Positions 27,738 through 36,298 of a stretch of 50,383 nt of DNA are shown piece after piece. The stretch lies in the NCBI GenBank assembly GCA_038250235.1, contig JBBSCO010000018.1, positions 1 through 50,383 of the forward strand, written 5' to 3'. How positions within the stretch are numbered: the stretch's first letter is position 1; each line of letters begins with the position of its first letter. This DNA is from JAAUTS01 sp038250235 (GTDB lineage Bacteria > Verrucomicrobiota > Verrucomicrobiia > Methylacidiphilales > JAAUTS01). The notes under the pieces were generated by a model. The model did no database searches, had not been told where the DNA came from, and saw only the letters and a program-made list of their open reading frames with translations. The position numbers were made by a program, and so were the translations under genes.

Positions 27738-28598
27738 TCATTCTGCGAGAACGGCTTCGTCGAGGGAGTCGTCCACCCGGAGGTTGACCAGCTTCCAGGT
27801 AGCGCCGGTCTCAAAAAAGAATTGCCAGCGGAGAGGTTCGGTTTCGAGATAGGCAAAGTAGGTGAGCATGGTTATTGTGGAGCTCAGGGGCCGGACATCG
27901 AAGACTTCGTAGTAGCGCATGGCACCATAATCCTGGATGGCTTTGTCCACGCGCTGGCTGAAGGCATCAACATTGGGGCCGCTGTTCTCAATAGCGGAGC
28001 CGGTCAGGATTTCCTTAAAGGCATCGGCGCTACGTGCGCTTTGGATCGTGACGAAAAATTTTTCAATCTTCAGCTGAACTTCCTTGGGTAGAGTGGAGAT
28101 TTTTGGCTGGGGGGGAAGGTATTCGCGCAGGTCATCCACACGGATGTTGGCCAGGCGCCAGTCATTGCCAACGGGGGTGAAGTAGAGGAACTGCCAGCGG
28201 AAAAGTTTGGTTCCCTGTTCGGAGATATAGGAAAGGCGAAAGAGGCGGCTGCCGATTTTTTTGTTTTCGAAGGGCGTGAAGCGTTCGTAGTTTCCGAACC
28301 GTTCGATGGAACCCTGAGAGGCGGCGACAAAGTTTTCGATGACTTCGTTGTCTTCTTTGAATTGGGTTTTTTCAAAAAGGTTGAGGAAGGCGAGCTTGGA
28401 ATTGCCAGCTTGGAGGGTGCTGAAGAAGCGGTTGATCTGGGTCTGGGCGGCTGGTGGGATTTCAATGTTGCTGTCGGACGTTTTCAGTCTGGCGGGTTCG
28501 ACCTGGGTGGGCTTGATCCGGTTTTCTTGGGCAGAAAGCGGAGAAAGGAGAGCGAGGGTGTAGGCAGCCGTAAGGAGAGGGAGTTTCTGAAGTCTCAT
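27738..28598 (-). CDS. Exported protein with a duplicated domain, function unknown
   Basis: A 286-residue protein with a signal peptide cut after about residue 23 (LSPLSAQ). The mature part holds two similar halves of about 110 residues. Each begins with a helix followed by a strand-rich stretch, and each ends alike: RWQFLYFTPVGNDWRLANIRVDD in the first half and RWQFFFETGATWKLVNLRVDD in the second (given here as paired segments of under 21 matched residues). The pattern is like small NTF2-fold or DUF3887-type domains, but I do not make a firm assignment. It lies downstream of the gcv-linked genes on the same strand. Confidence 0.68.
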   Translation of the reverse strand: MRLQKLPLLTAAYTLALLSPLSAQENRIKPTQVEPARLKTSDSNIEIPPAAQTQINRFFSTLQAGNSKLAFLNLFEKTQFKEDNEVIENFVAASQGSIERFGNYERFTPFENKKIGSRLFRLSYISEQGTKLFRWQFLYFTPVGNDWRLANIRVDDLREYLPPQPKISTLPKEVQLKIEKFFVTIQSARSADAFKEILTGSAIENSGPNVDAFSQRVDKAIQDYGAMRYYEVFDVRPLSSTITMLTYFAYLETEPLRWQFFFETGATWKLVNLRVDDSLDEAVLAE

Positions 28599-28646
28599 AA
28601 TGGACAGGGATGCGGTGGGCGCGGGGCCCGGGCCGCTACAAAATAC

Positions 28647-29231
28647 TCAGGCAATGAGTTTTTTGAGAGCGGCGTTGGGTTTGCTGAGGGTTTCACCGTG
28701 GGCGAAGGCGATGAGGTCGAGATCCAATTTAGTGAGTTGTAGAAGAGATTTTTTCAAGGTCTTGGGATCTTCGCAGTATTTGTCGGGTAGAATGGCGAGT
28801 CCGGCTTTTGGGGTGTTGATCAAAGCGTCACCGACGAAGAGGATTTTGTTGTCAGTGCAGTAGTAGGCGTATTCCCCGGAGCCGCCGCCCTTAAGGTTGA
28901 GGGGTATCAGGCCGTGGATCTGTTTAAGGTCATCGACGATTATATCGGGTTTATAGGACAACTCTTTGATGGCAAAGGCAGGCGAGGCGATCGGGATCTT
29001 CAGAAGGTCGCTGATTACGCGGGAAAAACGCTCGTGGTTGCCGTTGGTGAGGAGGATGGCACAGATTTTCCCCAGGCCCTGGATGGCCTTGAGGGTGGCG
29101 TCATCGGGGCGTATGGGGTCAATGAGGATGACTTTACCTTCCGAGACATAAGCATGGGAGAAGAGGTCGGTTTTACATTCCTCGCTATAGGCGGACCACT
29201 CGATCAGATGGGCGTTAAGCTTCTTGAACAT
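28647..29231 (-). CDS. Metallo-beta-lactamase-fold protein with degenerate metal site
   Basis: A 194-residue protein with the metallo-beta-lactamase fold pattern: the VILIDP strand, the TNGNHER loop at 62-68, FVGDAL and FAHGE. In active family members the loop reads THxHxDH; here only one histidine remains and the others are Asn, Glu and Arg. The later acidic GD and the HG pair persist. It may therefore bind a metal weakly or have lost hydrolase activity. It starts 8 bp after gcvH on the same strand and is probably co-transcribed with gcvT-gcvH. Confidence 0.72.
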   Translation of the reverse strand: MFKKLNAHLIEWSAYSEECKTDLFSHAYVSEGKVILIDPIRPDDATLKAIQGLGKICAILLTNGNHERFSRVISDLLKIPIASPAFAIKELSYKPDIIVDDLKQIHGLIPLNLKGGGSGEYAYYCTDNKILFVGDALINTPKAGLAILPDKYCEDPKTLKKSLLQLTKLDLDLIAFAHGETLSKPNAALKKLIA

Positions 29232-29239
29232 GGCCGTGG

Positions 29240-29620
29240 TTATTTGCCCAACAATGCCTGGTAGTCTTTGACGTTTTTCAGGTTCCCAGCTTCTTCAGGG
29301 CTGGAAAGTTTGATTTTAAAAATCCAACCATCCGTGTAGGGCGAGCTGTTGACCAGTTCCGGGTTGGAGGAAAGCTTGGTGTTTACCTCGATGATTTCGC
29401 CGGAGATGGGGGAGTAGATGTCTGAAGCGGCCTTGACGCTCTCCACGGCGGCGGCGGTATCTTTTTGCTTCACGGTTTTTCCGATCTTGGGGAGTTCGAC
29501 AAAGACCACGTCGCTCAGGGCGTTCTGGGCATGATCGGTGATGCCGACCGTGCCGGTGTTGCCGTCGATGGACAGCCATTCGTGGGATTCAGCGTAGAGG
29601 AGGTTTTCGGGGTGGTTCAT
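29240..29620 (-). CDS. gcvH: Glycine cleavage system H protein
   Basis: A 126-residue lipoyl carrier protein that shuttles the aminomethyl group between the P, T and L proteins of glycine cleavage. The lipoylated lysine is Lys63 in VESVKAASDIYSP, and the family regions LSDVVFVELPKIG and GEIIEVN are clear. ATG 29620 (MNHPENLLYAES) is chosen; a TTG at 29629 would overlap gcvT. It lies 5 bp downstream of gcvT. gcvP is not in the window. Confidence 0.95.
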   Translation of the reverse strand: MNHPENLLYAESHEWLSIDGNTGTVGITDHAQNALSDVVFVELPKIGKTVKQKDTAAAVESVKAASDIYSPISGEIIEVNTKLSSNPELVNSSPYTDGWIFKIKLSSPEEAGNLKNVKDYQALLGK

Positions 29621-29625
29621 AAAAT

Positions 29626-30732
29626 TCAAAGTTTACGGTAGAAGGGTTTTTTGATGACCTGAACGGTGACGGGTTTCTCACGGACGATCATTTCAAGTTT
29701 GGTTCCGACCTGGGACGCGCCAATCTCCACCAGGGCCAGGGCAATTCCTTTTTTCAGGGTGGGGGAGTGGCCGCCGCTGGTGACTTCGCCAACCTTTTGG
29801 CCGTCTTTCATGAGGGGATATTGGGCGCGGGGGGGGGCACCGACGCCGACGACTTCGAGGGCGACGGATTTACGGGTGAGGCCTTCCTGTTTTTGTTTGC
29901 GCAGGGCCTCGATACCGGTGAATTTTTCCGGTTTATCGAAGCAGAGAAAGCCATGAAGTCCGGCTTCCAGTGGGGTGATGCCGGAATCGAGTTCGTGGCC
30001 GTAAAGTGGATAGCAGGCTTCGAGACGGAGCGTGTCGCGGGCTCCCAGACCAGCTGGAACGAGTCCGTAGTTTTTGCCTTCTTCGAGAAGTTTATTCCAG
30101 AGATCAGTCAGCACTTCTGTGGAGCAGAAGAATTCGAACCCGTCTTCGCCGGTGTAACCGGTGCGGGTGATGATGACATCTATTCCTTTGAAGGGGCTGA
30201 AAAGGAGTTGGTTGCGTTTAATCGGGCGTTTTTCCTCGTCAAAGGTTTTATGCAGGATGGTTTCGGCTTCCGGGCCCTGGAGGGCGATGCCTCCGAAGGC
30301 CGCACTCAGGTTTTCCAGGGAGACGTTGGCGTTTTTTTTGCGGTCGAGCCAGTTGTAGTCGTCTTCGATGCGGGAGGCGTTGACCAGCAGAAGATAGCGC
30401 TGTTCTTCCAGACGGTAGACGATGAGGTCGTCAACGGTGCCGCCGCCGTCATTGAGCAGGATTGTGTATTGGCCGTGGCCGACGGAAAGACGGCGTATGT
30501 CGTTGGTGAGGAGGCTGTTGAGCCAGGCTTCGGCACCGGTTCCGGAAACAAAAAGTTGGCCCATGTGGCTGATGTCGAAGAGCCCGGCTTTTTCCCGAAC
30601 GGCTTTGTGTTCGTCCAAAATACTGGTGTAGGAGACTGGCATGTTCCAACCGCCGAATTCGACCATGCGTGCGCCCAAGGCTTTGTGCGCGGGGGCGAGA
30701 GGTGTTTCGCGCAAATCTGAAGTTTCTGGCAT
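29626..30732 (-). CDS. gcvT: Aminomethyltransferase, glycine cleavage system T protein
   Basis: A 368-residue enzyme that moves the one-carbon unit from the H protein to tetrahydrofolate, releasing ammonia. Conserved segments include VEFGGWNMPVSY, FDISHMGQLFVSG, RTGYTGEDGFEFF and GLGARDTLRLEACYPLYG. The length is typical. It is first in a gcvT-gcvH-metallo-beta-lactamase-like run on the minus strand. Confidence 0.96.
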   Translation of the reverse strand: MPETSDLRETPLAPAHKALGARMVEFGGWNMPVSYTSILDEHKAVREKAGLFDISHMGQLFVSGTGAEAWLNSLLTNDIRRLSVGHGQYTILLNDGGGTVDDLIVYRLEEQRYLLLVNASRIEDDYNWLDRKKNANVSLENLSAAFGGIALQGPEAETILHKTFDEEKRPIKRNQLLFSPFKGIDVIITRTGYTGEDGFEFFCSTEVLTDLWNKLLEEGKNYGLVPAGLGARDTLRLEACYPLYGHELDSGITPLEAGLHGFLCFDKPEKFTGIEALRKQKQEGLTRKSVALEVVGVGAPPRAQYPLMKDGQKVGEVTSGGHSPTLKKGIALALVEIGASQVGTKLEMIVREKPVTVQVIKKPFYRKL

Positions 30733-30809
30733 CGGGGGAGATTACCTACGCCGTGTGCAGGGTGTCAACGTTGGGAGCGAAGGTCAAAAAACTAAGGAGA
30801 AGGCTGTTG

Positions 30810-31616
30810 TCACCTTGAAGTGTTCATGCGCCAGTCGTAGTAATCGCTGTAGAAGGTGAGAATGTCGGCCCTGTAGAAGTCCTGAATTCTTTCTGGTTTT
30901 AGTCCGGCCCAGTGAAGGACTTTGGGAAGGCCTCTTCTTTTTCTTAAATCGTCCGCCGTTATGTCAGATCCTTTCATGCCGCCCCATTCGTAGAAATTTT
31001 TATGCTCAAGCCTGATGCGTTTTTGCTGGAAGGCTTTTAGAAAGAGATAATTAGTGACACCCTGATCCGAGTAGCGGAAGCAATCCGGGTGTTTGAGGCT
31101 GCGTGGTTCCGTCCATTCCAGGAAGGGATCCAAATCACGTCGTTTGAAAAAGCCGCTGCTGGCCACATACTGGCCGACATTGAACATGAACTCATCCGCC
31201 CGGAAGGCAGGATCAAAGGAGGCAAGTTTATCCAGGTTGTAGGCTAAGGCTCCAATGTGGGCCGGGTTTTTGTCGCCTTCGGGGCTCACGATGAAGCGGG
31301 CTTTGGAGTCCCGGAACGAGTCCAGCAGCGGTCCCAGTAGAACGAGGTCGGCATCCAGCATGAGATAGGTTTCTTTCCGGGGCAGGATGAGTGGCTCGAA
31401 TTTAGCGTAACCCGTTCCAAACTTCCGGACGCTGGTGGGAAATGGGGCTACATTCCAGTTTTTGTAGAGGGCGTCGCAATCGAAGTCGCCATGGAGTTCA
31501 TCCTTGATCAGGATAATGGGAATGTCGGGATACCAGTAGCGGATGCTGGCGATGCAAAGTTTGGCCAGATGAAAGTCGTTCTTCCAAGTGACGAAGTAGA
31601 TCTTGGAAATGGTCAT
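30810..31616 (-). CDS. Glycosyltransferase-like protein (GT-A fold)
   Basis: A 268-residue soluble protein. The N-terminal strand pattern (KIYFVTWKNDF, then IPIILIKDE) and the metal-binding DxD motif (DAD, residues 88-90, in YLMLDADLVLLG) suggest a GT-A glycosyltransferase related to family 8-like enzymes. HWAGLKPERIQDF near the end fits the second conserved region of that group. No membrane helix is seen. The sugar donor and acceptor are unknown. It is 77 bp upstream of gcvT on the same strand, with no obvious functional link. Confidence 0.68.
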   Translation of the reverse strand: MTISKIYFVTWKNDFHLAKLCIASIRYWYPDIPIILIKDELHGDFDCDALYKNWNVAPFPTSVRKFGTGYAKFEPLILPRKETYLMLDADLVLLGPLLDSFRDSKARFIVSPEGDKNPAHIGALAYNLDKLASFDPAFRADEFMFNVGQYVASSGFFKRRDLDPFLEWTEPRSLKHPDCFRYSDQGVTNYLFLKAFQQKRIRLEHKNFYEWGGMKGSDITADDLRKRRGLPKVLHWAGLKPERIQDFYRADILTFYSDYYDWRMNTSR

Positions 31617-31799
31617 GGCATTTACCTTTTAAAAACGGGTCTTTGCAGGGGGGAGATTGTTTATGCCAAACGACAGCAGAGAATGATTTGTAAGGAATTC
31701 GCGCGGGTTGGCAAGGGCATGTTTCACAGCTTCTAAGGAAGTGGAATCACAGGCTTGATTGACTCGTAGGCATACAACTTGTTGAATAGCTGTTTCCCC

Positions 31800-32984
31800 A
31801 TGAAATCTCGAACTTTTCTTCCTTTGCCCGGCCACAAGCCCCAAACGGTCCGTGTTGAAACCGGTTTACTTGCGTTCATGAGGCAGGTGGGACAGCCGGG
31901 ACTGATCAATCTGGCGGCAGGTGTTCCTGCGCCGGAATTGTTGCCGGTGAAGGATCTGGAAAAAGCATTCGCGGCAGCGGCCCAAAAAGTGGGGCAGCCG
32001 ATGTGGGCGTATCAAACACCGGAAGGACATCTTCCTTTAAGGGAAACCATTGCCTGTAGACTGGAGACTCGTGGGGTGAAGCTTGAAGGAAAAGAAGTGG
32101 TCATCACTTCGGGTTGTACCCAGGCACTTCATCTCTCAATCCAGTGTCTGGCCGGTCCGGGAGACATCGTGGCCTGCGAGAGTCCCTGTTATTACAATAC
32201 CTTGGAGCAAATTGCTGCCAGCGGTGCGCGGGCGCTACCCCTGCCGACTGATCCCAACACCGGATTGATTTTTGATCAGGCGGAAAAAGTGTTGAAGCGT
32301 TTCCGTCCCAAAGTGCTGGTGGTGTGCTCTTCATTGTCAAATCCAACCGGGGCGACTCTTCCGGAGAAGGACAGGCCGCGCTGGGTAGCCTTGGCCAAAG
32401 CTTTGAAAATAATCATTATTGAGGATGATATCTATGCGGAGCTTTGTGAAGGGGCTACCCCTCCGCCTTTAAGGGCCTATGATGACGGCTCGACGGTGGT
32501 GTATGTCAGTAGTTTCTGCAAAACAGTTTCGCCGGGGCTGCGGGTCGGCTGCATGATTCCAGGAAAATGGTTCGAGCCGATGGTGGAGAGGAAATGCATG
32601 GCTGATATTCATGGTTCTCTGGTTTCGGAAGCGACTTTGGATGCTTTTTTGAACAGTGCGGCGATGGAATCCCATTTAAAGCGTTTCAAGCGGGTCTGCG
32701 CGAAAAAGCGTCACTTGGCCCGGAACGCGATTCTGGAGTGTTTCCCGTCTGGAACCACGGTTTCGGATCCACGGGGGGGCTATATGCTTTGGGTGGAACT
32801 TCCCGAAAAGAGGGATTTGCAAAAAATTTCGGAAGCGACCTTGAAACGTGGGGTGAGTTTTGCCAAGGGTGACGTGTTCAGCTGCTCCCATGCACAAGTG
32901 AGCGGGATGCGGATCAATTGTGCACGGGTGACGGAAAAGGAGTTGGTGGAGGGATTGAAGGTAATCGGGAAACAGATGGAGTAG
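31800..32984 (+). CDS. PLP-dependent aminotransferase, class I/II (MocR/LysN-like)
   Basis: A 394-residue fold-type I aminotransferase. The Schiff-base lysine is Lys241 in SSFCKTVSPGLRVG; Asn181 (SNPTG) and Asp209/Tyr212 (EDDIYAELC) contact the cofactor. The sequence is close in style to the C-terminal domains of MocR regulators and to 2-aminoadipate transaminases (INLAAGVPAPELLP), but the GntR-type DNA-binding domain is absent, so it is an enzyme rather than a regulator. The substrate is unclear. ATG 31800 is preferred over an upstream TTG at 31779. Confidence 0.86.
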   Translation: MKSRTFLPLPGHKPQTVRVETGLLAFMRQVGQPGLINLAAGVPAPELLPVKDLEKAFAAAAQKVGQPMWAYQTPEGHLPLRETIACRLETRGVKLEGKEVVITSGCTQALHLSIQCLAGPGDIVACESPCYYNTLEQIAASGARALPLPTDPNTGLIFDQAEKVLKRFRPKVLVVCSSLSNPTGATLPEKDRPRWVALAKALKIIIIEDDIYAELCEGATPPPLRAYDDGSTVVYVSSFCKTVSPGLRVGCMIPGKWFEPMVERKCMADIHGSLVSEATLDAFLNSAAMESHLKRFKRVCAKKRHLARNAILECFPSGTTVSDPRGGYMLWVELPEKRDLQKISEATLKRGVSFAKGDVFSCSHAQVSGMRINCARVTEKELVEGLKVIGKQME

Positions 32985-32991
32985 TTCAACG

Positions 32992-33010
32992 ATTGAGACG
33001 CTGTCTCAAT
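32992..33010. other. Perfect 8-bp inverted repeat after the aminotransferase gene
   Basis: ATTGAGAC, loop GCT, GTCTCAAT. It starts 7 bp after the aminotransferase stop and lies 117 bp before nuoB. It has no T tract, so it could be a weak hairpin terminator or a binding site upstream of the nuo operon. Confidence 0.4.
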
Positions 33011-33127
33011 GCATTGTTCAGGGTTGAAATGGCCTAGTGTAAGGCAATCAAGTATTTAGAAAGAAATTCTTTTTTATTTTTTGGGAAATTCCCTTGAAGT
33101 ACGGTGTCCCTCTATTACTGTCACGGT

Positions 33128-33643
33128 ATGTCTGACCTGAGTGAACTCAACTACAATTCCAAAGTTGAAGGCAACATCGTTCTTACAACCTTGGAAGCTT
33201 CGATCAATTGGATGCGGAAAAACTCGCTCTGGCCCATGCCCATGGGCTTGGCCTGTTGCGCGATTGAATTGATGGCCGCCGCTTCCTCCCGTTTTGATAT
33301 TTCCCGCTTTGGGGCCGAGGTGATGCGTTTTTCTCCTCGCCAATCGGACCTGCTGATCGTGGCCGGAACCGTTACTTATAAGATGGCCCTGGCCACCAAG
33401 CGAATCTACGACCAGATGCCGGATCCGAAGTGGGTGATTGCCATGGGAGCCTGTGCCAGCACGGGTGGGATGTATCGTAGTTACGCAGTGCTACAGGGCA
33501 TCGACAATTTGATCCCGGTGGATGTGTATATTTCCGGCTGCCCGCCACGTCCTGAAGCACTCTTGGAAGGGCTGATGCAACTTCAGAAAAAAATCGCCAC
33601 GGAAAAATCCCTCAGCACCCTGAAACAGGAAGAGGCCGCTTAA
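33128..33643 (+). CDS. nuoB: NADH-quinone oxidoreductase subunit B
   Basis: A 171-residue complex I subunit that binds the last cluster, N2, next to the quinone site. The cluster cysteines are visible: Cys43-Cys44 in LACCAIE, Cys109 in GACAST and Cys138 in GCPPRPEAL. ATG 33128 (MSDLSELNYN) is preferred to an upstream GTG at 33104. It heads the nuoBCD-x-EFGH block. nuoA, which normally precedes it, is missing; the aminotransferase gene is directly upstream. Confidence 0.96.
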   Translation: MSDLSELNYNSKVEGNIVLTTLEASINWMRKNSLWPMPMGLACCAIELMAAASSRFDISRFGAEVMRFSPRQSDLLIVAGTVTYKMALATKRIYDQMPDPKWVIAMGACASTGGMYRSYAVLQGIDNLIPVDVYISGCPPRPEALLEGLMQLQKKIATEKSLSTLKQEEAA

Positions 33644-33647
33644 GCTT

Positions 33648-34223
33648 ATGGCTGATCTTACCTCGATCAACAATTCGTTCCAGGCCAGATTTTCCGGCAA
33701 GGTCAAGGTTCAGCCCCTGTTCCGTGAAGAAACCACCTGGCTGGTGGAGGGTTCTGAACTTCTTCCTGTCCTGACTGCCTTGAAAGAGGAAGGCTTTGAT
33801 CTTCTGATCGACCTGTCAACGGTGGATAACTTCGGTGACGAGCCCCGCTTTGAAATTGTTTACGAACTATACAGCACGGCTTTGAATCAGAATCTCCGGG
33901 TCAAAGCGGTTATCAGCGAGGATGTAAACAGTGTGCCGACCGTTTCCAGTCTCTGGCGCACGGCCAACTGGCATGAGCGCGAAGCCTACGACATGATGGG
34001 TATCCGTTTTGAAGGTCATCCGGATCTGCGGCGGATTTTGATGTGGGAGGGTTACCCCTATCATCCTTTGAAGAAAGATTTTCCGCTGGAAGGAAAAGTC
34101 ACGGACATGCCGGACATCGCCTTCAGCAAACCCGCCCCACTGGAAGGCGGGCCTTTTGTCACAGCACCGGCGGACCGCTCGGGCGATCGCGAACCCAAGG
34201 CCAGGCCTTCGGCAGCTGTGTGA
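33648..34223 (+). CDS. nuoC: NADH-quinone oxidoreductase subunit C
   Basis: A 191-residue peripheral-arm subunit of complex I (30-kDa family). The family signature region is clear: TANWHEREAYDMMGIRFEGH followed by DLRRILMWEGYPYHPLKKDF. The last 30 residues are a Pro/Ala-rich tail. It lies 4 bp after nuoB. Confidence 0.95.
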   Translation: MADLTSINNSFQARFSGKVKVQPLFREETTWLVEGSELLPVLTALKEEGFDLLIDLSTVDNFGDEPRFEIVYELYSTALNQNLRVKAVISEDVNSVPTVSSLWRTANWHEREAYDMMGIRFEGHPDLRRILMWEGYPYHPLKKDFPLEGKVTDMPDIAFSKPAPLEGGPFVTAPADRSGDREPKARPSAAV

Positions 34224-34265
34224 GCAGCCTACTTAGTATTTGAACGTTAGACACAGATCCTCAAC

Positions 34266-35507
34266 ATGAGCACAGTCCAGGAAATTGAAATCAAAGACAG
34301 CGCAGCACGCACGGCCGAAACCGTGGATACCCTCGATACCGTGGGTGAAAAGCTGATTCTGAACCTGGGTCCATCCCATCCCAGCACGCACGGGGTACTG
34401 CGCATTGTCCTGGAGCTGGACGGGGAAATCATTACGAAGGCGGATCCGGATGTGGGCTACCTGCACCGGGGTGATGAAAAAATCGCCGAGAACATGACCT
34501 GGACCCAGTTCATTCCTTACACGGACCGTCTGGATTACCTGGCTCCTCTGGCCAACAACGTGGCCTATGCCTGTGCGGTGGAAAAACTGATGGGTTACGA
34601 CCTGCCACCCAGGGCCAAGGCCATCCGTGTCATCTGTGCTGAACTGGCACGTATTTCAGCCCATCTTCTCGGAGTTGGTTGTTATGCCATGGACTGCGGG
34701 GCAATGACGGTTTTTCTTTACACCTTCACCGAACGCGAAAAAGTCTACAACCTGATCGAATCGCTGACCGGGGCCCGTTTCACCACAAGTTACACACGTA
34801 TCGGAGGCCTGGCCCGCGACCTGCCGGAAGGCTGGGTGGACAACCTGAAGCTTTTCCTGAAACAGTTACCGGAAAAAATCGGGGAAGTGGACAAGCTGCT
34901 GACCCGCAGCCCGATCTTTGTCGGCCGCACGCGCGACATCGGAGTGATCACGAGGGAGGATGCCATCAACTTCGGCCTGACCGGACCGAACCTGCGTGGT
35001 TCTGGCGTCAGTTACGACCTTCGCAAAAACAAGCCCTATCTAGGCTATGAGCAGTATGACTTTGATGTTCCGGTGGGTTCAGTTGGTGACTGCTACGACC
35101 GTTATCTGGTTCGTATGGAAGAACTCTACCAGAGCATCCGTATTATGGAGCAGGCGATCAAATCCCTTCCAGACGGTCCTATTTTTGTCAACGATCCGAA
35201 GAATATCCTGCCCAAAAAATCCGATGTGTTGACCAGCATGGAAGAGCTGATCCAGCAGTTCATGATTGTCACCCAGGGTATTGATACTCCCAAAGGAGAG
35301 GTATATTTCGGTGCGGAAAATCCAAAAGGGGAACTGGGCTTTTACATCAACAGTCGTGGTGGCGGAGTTCCCCACCGTCTGAAAATCCGCGCCCCGTCTT
35401 TTGTCAACCTGAGCATTCTTCCGCACCTGCTTCCTGGACATTCCGTCAGTGACACTGTGGCCATCCTGGGCAGCTTGGATTTTGTTATGGGTGAATGTGA
35501 CCGGTAA
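34266..35507 (+). CDS. nuoD: NADH-quinone oxidoreductase subunit D
   Basis: A 413-residue peripheral-arm subunit (49-kDa family) that forms the quinone pocket with NuoB. Conserved segments include LGPSHPSTHGVLRI, GYLHRGDEKIAE and the end LDFVMGECDR. The first 30 residues are an extra polar segment. It is separate from nuoC by 42 bp, not fused as in some bacteria. Confidence 0.96.
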   Translation: MSTVQEIEIKDSAARTAETVDTLDTVGEKLILNLGPSHPSTHGVLRIVLELDGEIITKADPDVGYLHRGDEKIAENMTWTQFIPYTDRLDYLAPLANNVAYACAVEKLMGYDLPPRAKAIRVICAELARISAHLLGVGCYAMDCGAMTVFLYTFTEREKVYNLIESLTGARFTTSYTRIGGLARDLPEGWVDNLKLFLKQLPEKIGEVDKLLTRSPIFVGRTRDIGVITREDAINFGLTGPNLRGSGVSYDLRKNKPYLGYEQYDFDVPVGSVGDCYDRYLVRMEELYQSIRIMEQAIKSLPDGPIFVNDPKNILPKKSDVLTSMEELIQQFMIVTQGIDTPKGEVYFGAENPKGELGFYINSRGGGVPHRLKIRAPSFVNLSILPHLLPGHSVSDTVAILGSLDFVMGECDR

Positions 35508-35519
35508 ACTGAAAACGCA

Positions 35520-35798
35520 ATGAAAATGAAAAAATTCATGGTTCTTTTGATTGGTGGAGTAAGCTTGTTGACCCTGGTTGCCTGCGGGAACAAGCTGACC
35601 AATGACAATTTCAGCAAGGTTAAAAACGGCATGACCGAGGCCGAGGTCCGTGCCATTCTGGGGAAACCCGACGAGGTGGAAACATCGGAAATTCTGGGTT
35701 TGAAAAACACCTCTTACCTATATGAAAAAGGGGATACCCGGGCTAATATCAATTTCATCAGCAATAACGTGATCAGCAAGCACGGCAGCTTCAAATAA
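35520..35798 (+). CDS. Small lipoprotein, BamE/SmpA-like
   Basis: A 92-residue lipoprotein with a lipobox (TLVACG, Cys at about residue 22) and a BamE/SmpA-type domain: FSKVKNGMTEAEVRAILGKP, then SYLYEKGDTRANINF. Such proteins help outer-membrane assembly or act as small envelope adaptors. It sits inside the nuo operon, 12 bp after nuoD and 6 bp before nuoE, in the same orientation, so it is co-transcribed with complex I. This placement is unexpected. It is too short to be a full BamE equivalent without further evidence. Confidence 0.78.
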   Translation: MKMKKFMVLLIGGVSLLTLVACGNKLTNDNFSKVKNGMTEAEVRAILGKPDEVETSEILGLKNTSYLYEKGDTRANINFISNNVISKHGSFK

Positions 35799-35804
35799 TT
35801 TTCC

Positions 35805-36293
35805 ATGAGCCTGACGATTTCTCCCGAATTTGAAAAAAAGATCGATGACGCCATCGCTCATTATCCCGTATCGAAGCGCAGTGCCTCGCTTCCGCTTCTG
35901 CACTTGTGGCAGGAGCAGTTCGGCCATATTTCTGACGAAGCGGTCACCTGGATAGCGGACAAGCTGGAACTACAGCCGATCAACATTCTGGAACTGGTGA
36001 CTTTTTATCCCATGTTCCGCGGCCAACCTTTCGGTAAGCACCATATCCGGGTCTGCCGGACTTTGTCCTGTGCGCTGGGCGGATCCTATGAAACGCACGC
36101 CTGCTTCAAGAAAGCAATCGGAGCGGACGGCGACGATCATGGACCGATCACCAGTCCGGACGGCAACTACACGATCGAGTTCGTGGAATGTCTGGCCTCC
36201 TGTGGCACGGCCCCGGTGGTGATGATGAACGATGATTTTCATGAAGGCGTGGACAGCGCCAAAGCCCAGGAACTTCTCAAGAAATACCAGTAA
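35805..36293 (+). CDS. nuoE: NADH-quinone oxidoreductase subunit E
   Basis: A 162-residue subunit of the NADH dehydrogenase module (24-kDa family) with one [2Fe-2S] cluster. The four ligands are Cys84 and Cys89 (CRTLSC) and Cys129 and Cys133 (CLASC). The helical N-terminal domain precedes the thioredoxin-like fold. It lies 5 bp before nuoF. Confidence 0.95.
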   Translation: MSLTISPEFEKKIDDAIAHYPVSKRSASLPLLHLWQEQFGHISDEAVTWIADKLELQPINILELVTFYPMFRGQPFGKHHIRVCRTLSCALGGSYETHACFKKAIGADGDDHGPITSPDGNYTIEFVECLASCGTAPVVMMNDDFHEGVDSAKAQELLKKYQ

Positions 36294-36298
36294 CCGTT

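Noticed and set aside
29767..30720. Long plus-strand open frame of 317 codons
   Set aside because: It lies antisense to gcvT, whose family motifs are complete; the frame is a shadow of its codon use.
33094..33118. Promoter for nuoB (TTGAAG and TATTAC)
   Set aside because: The spacer is only 13 nt, too short for a sigma-70 promoter.
32985..33127. A nuoA gene upstream of nuoB
   Set aside because: The 143-bp gap is too short for a full nuoA (about 360 bp) and shows no hydrophobic frame; only an inverted repeat and T-rich sequence are seen.
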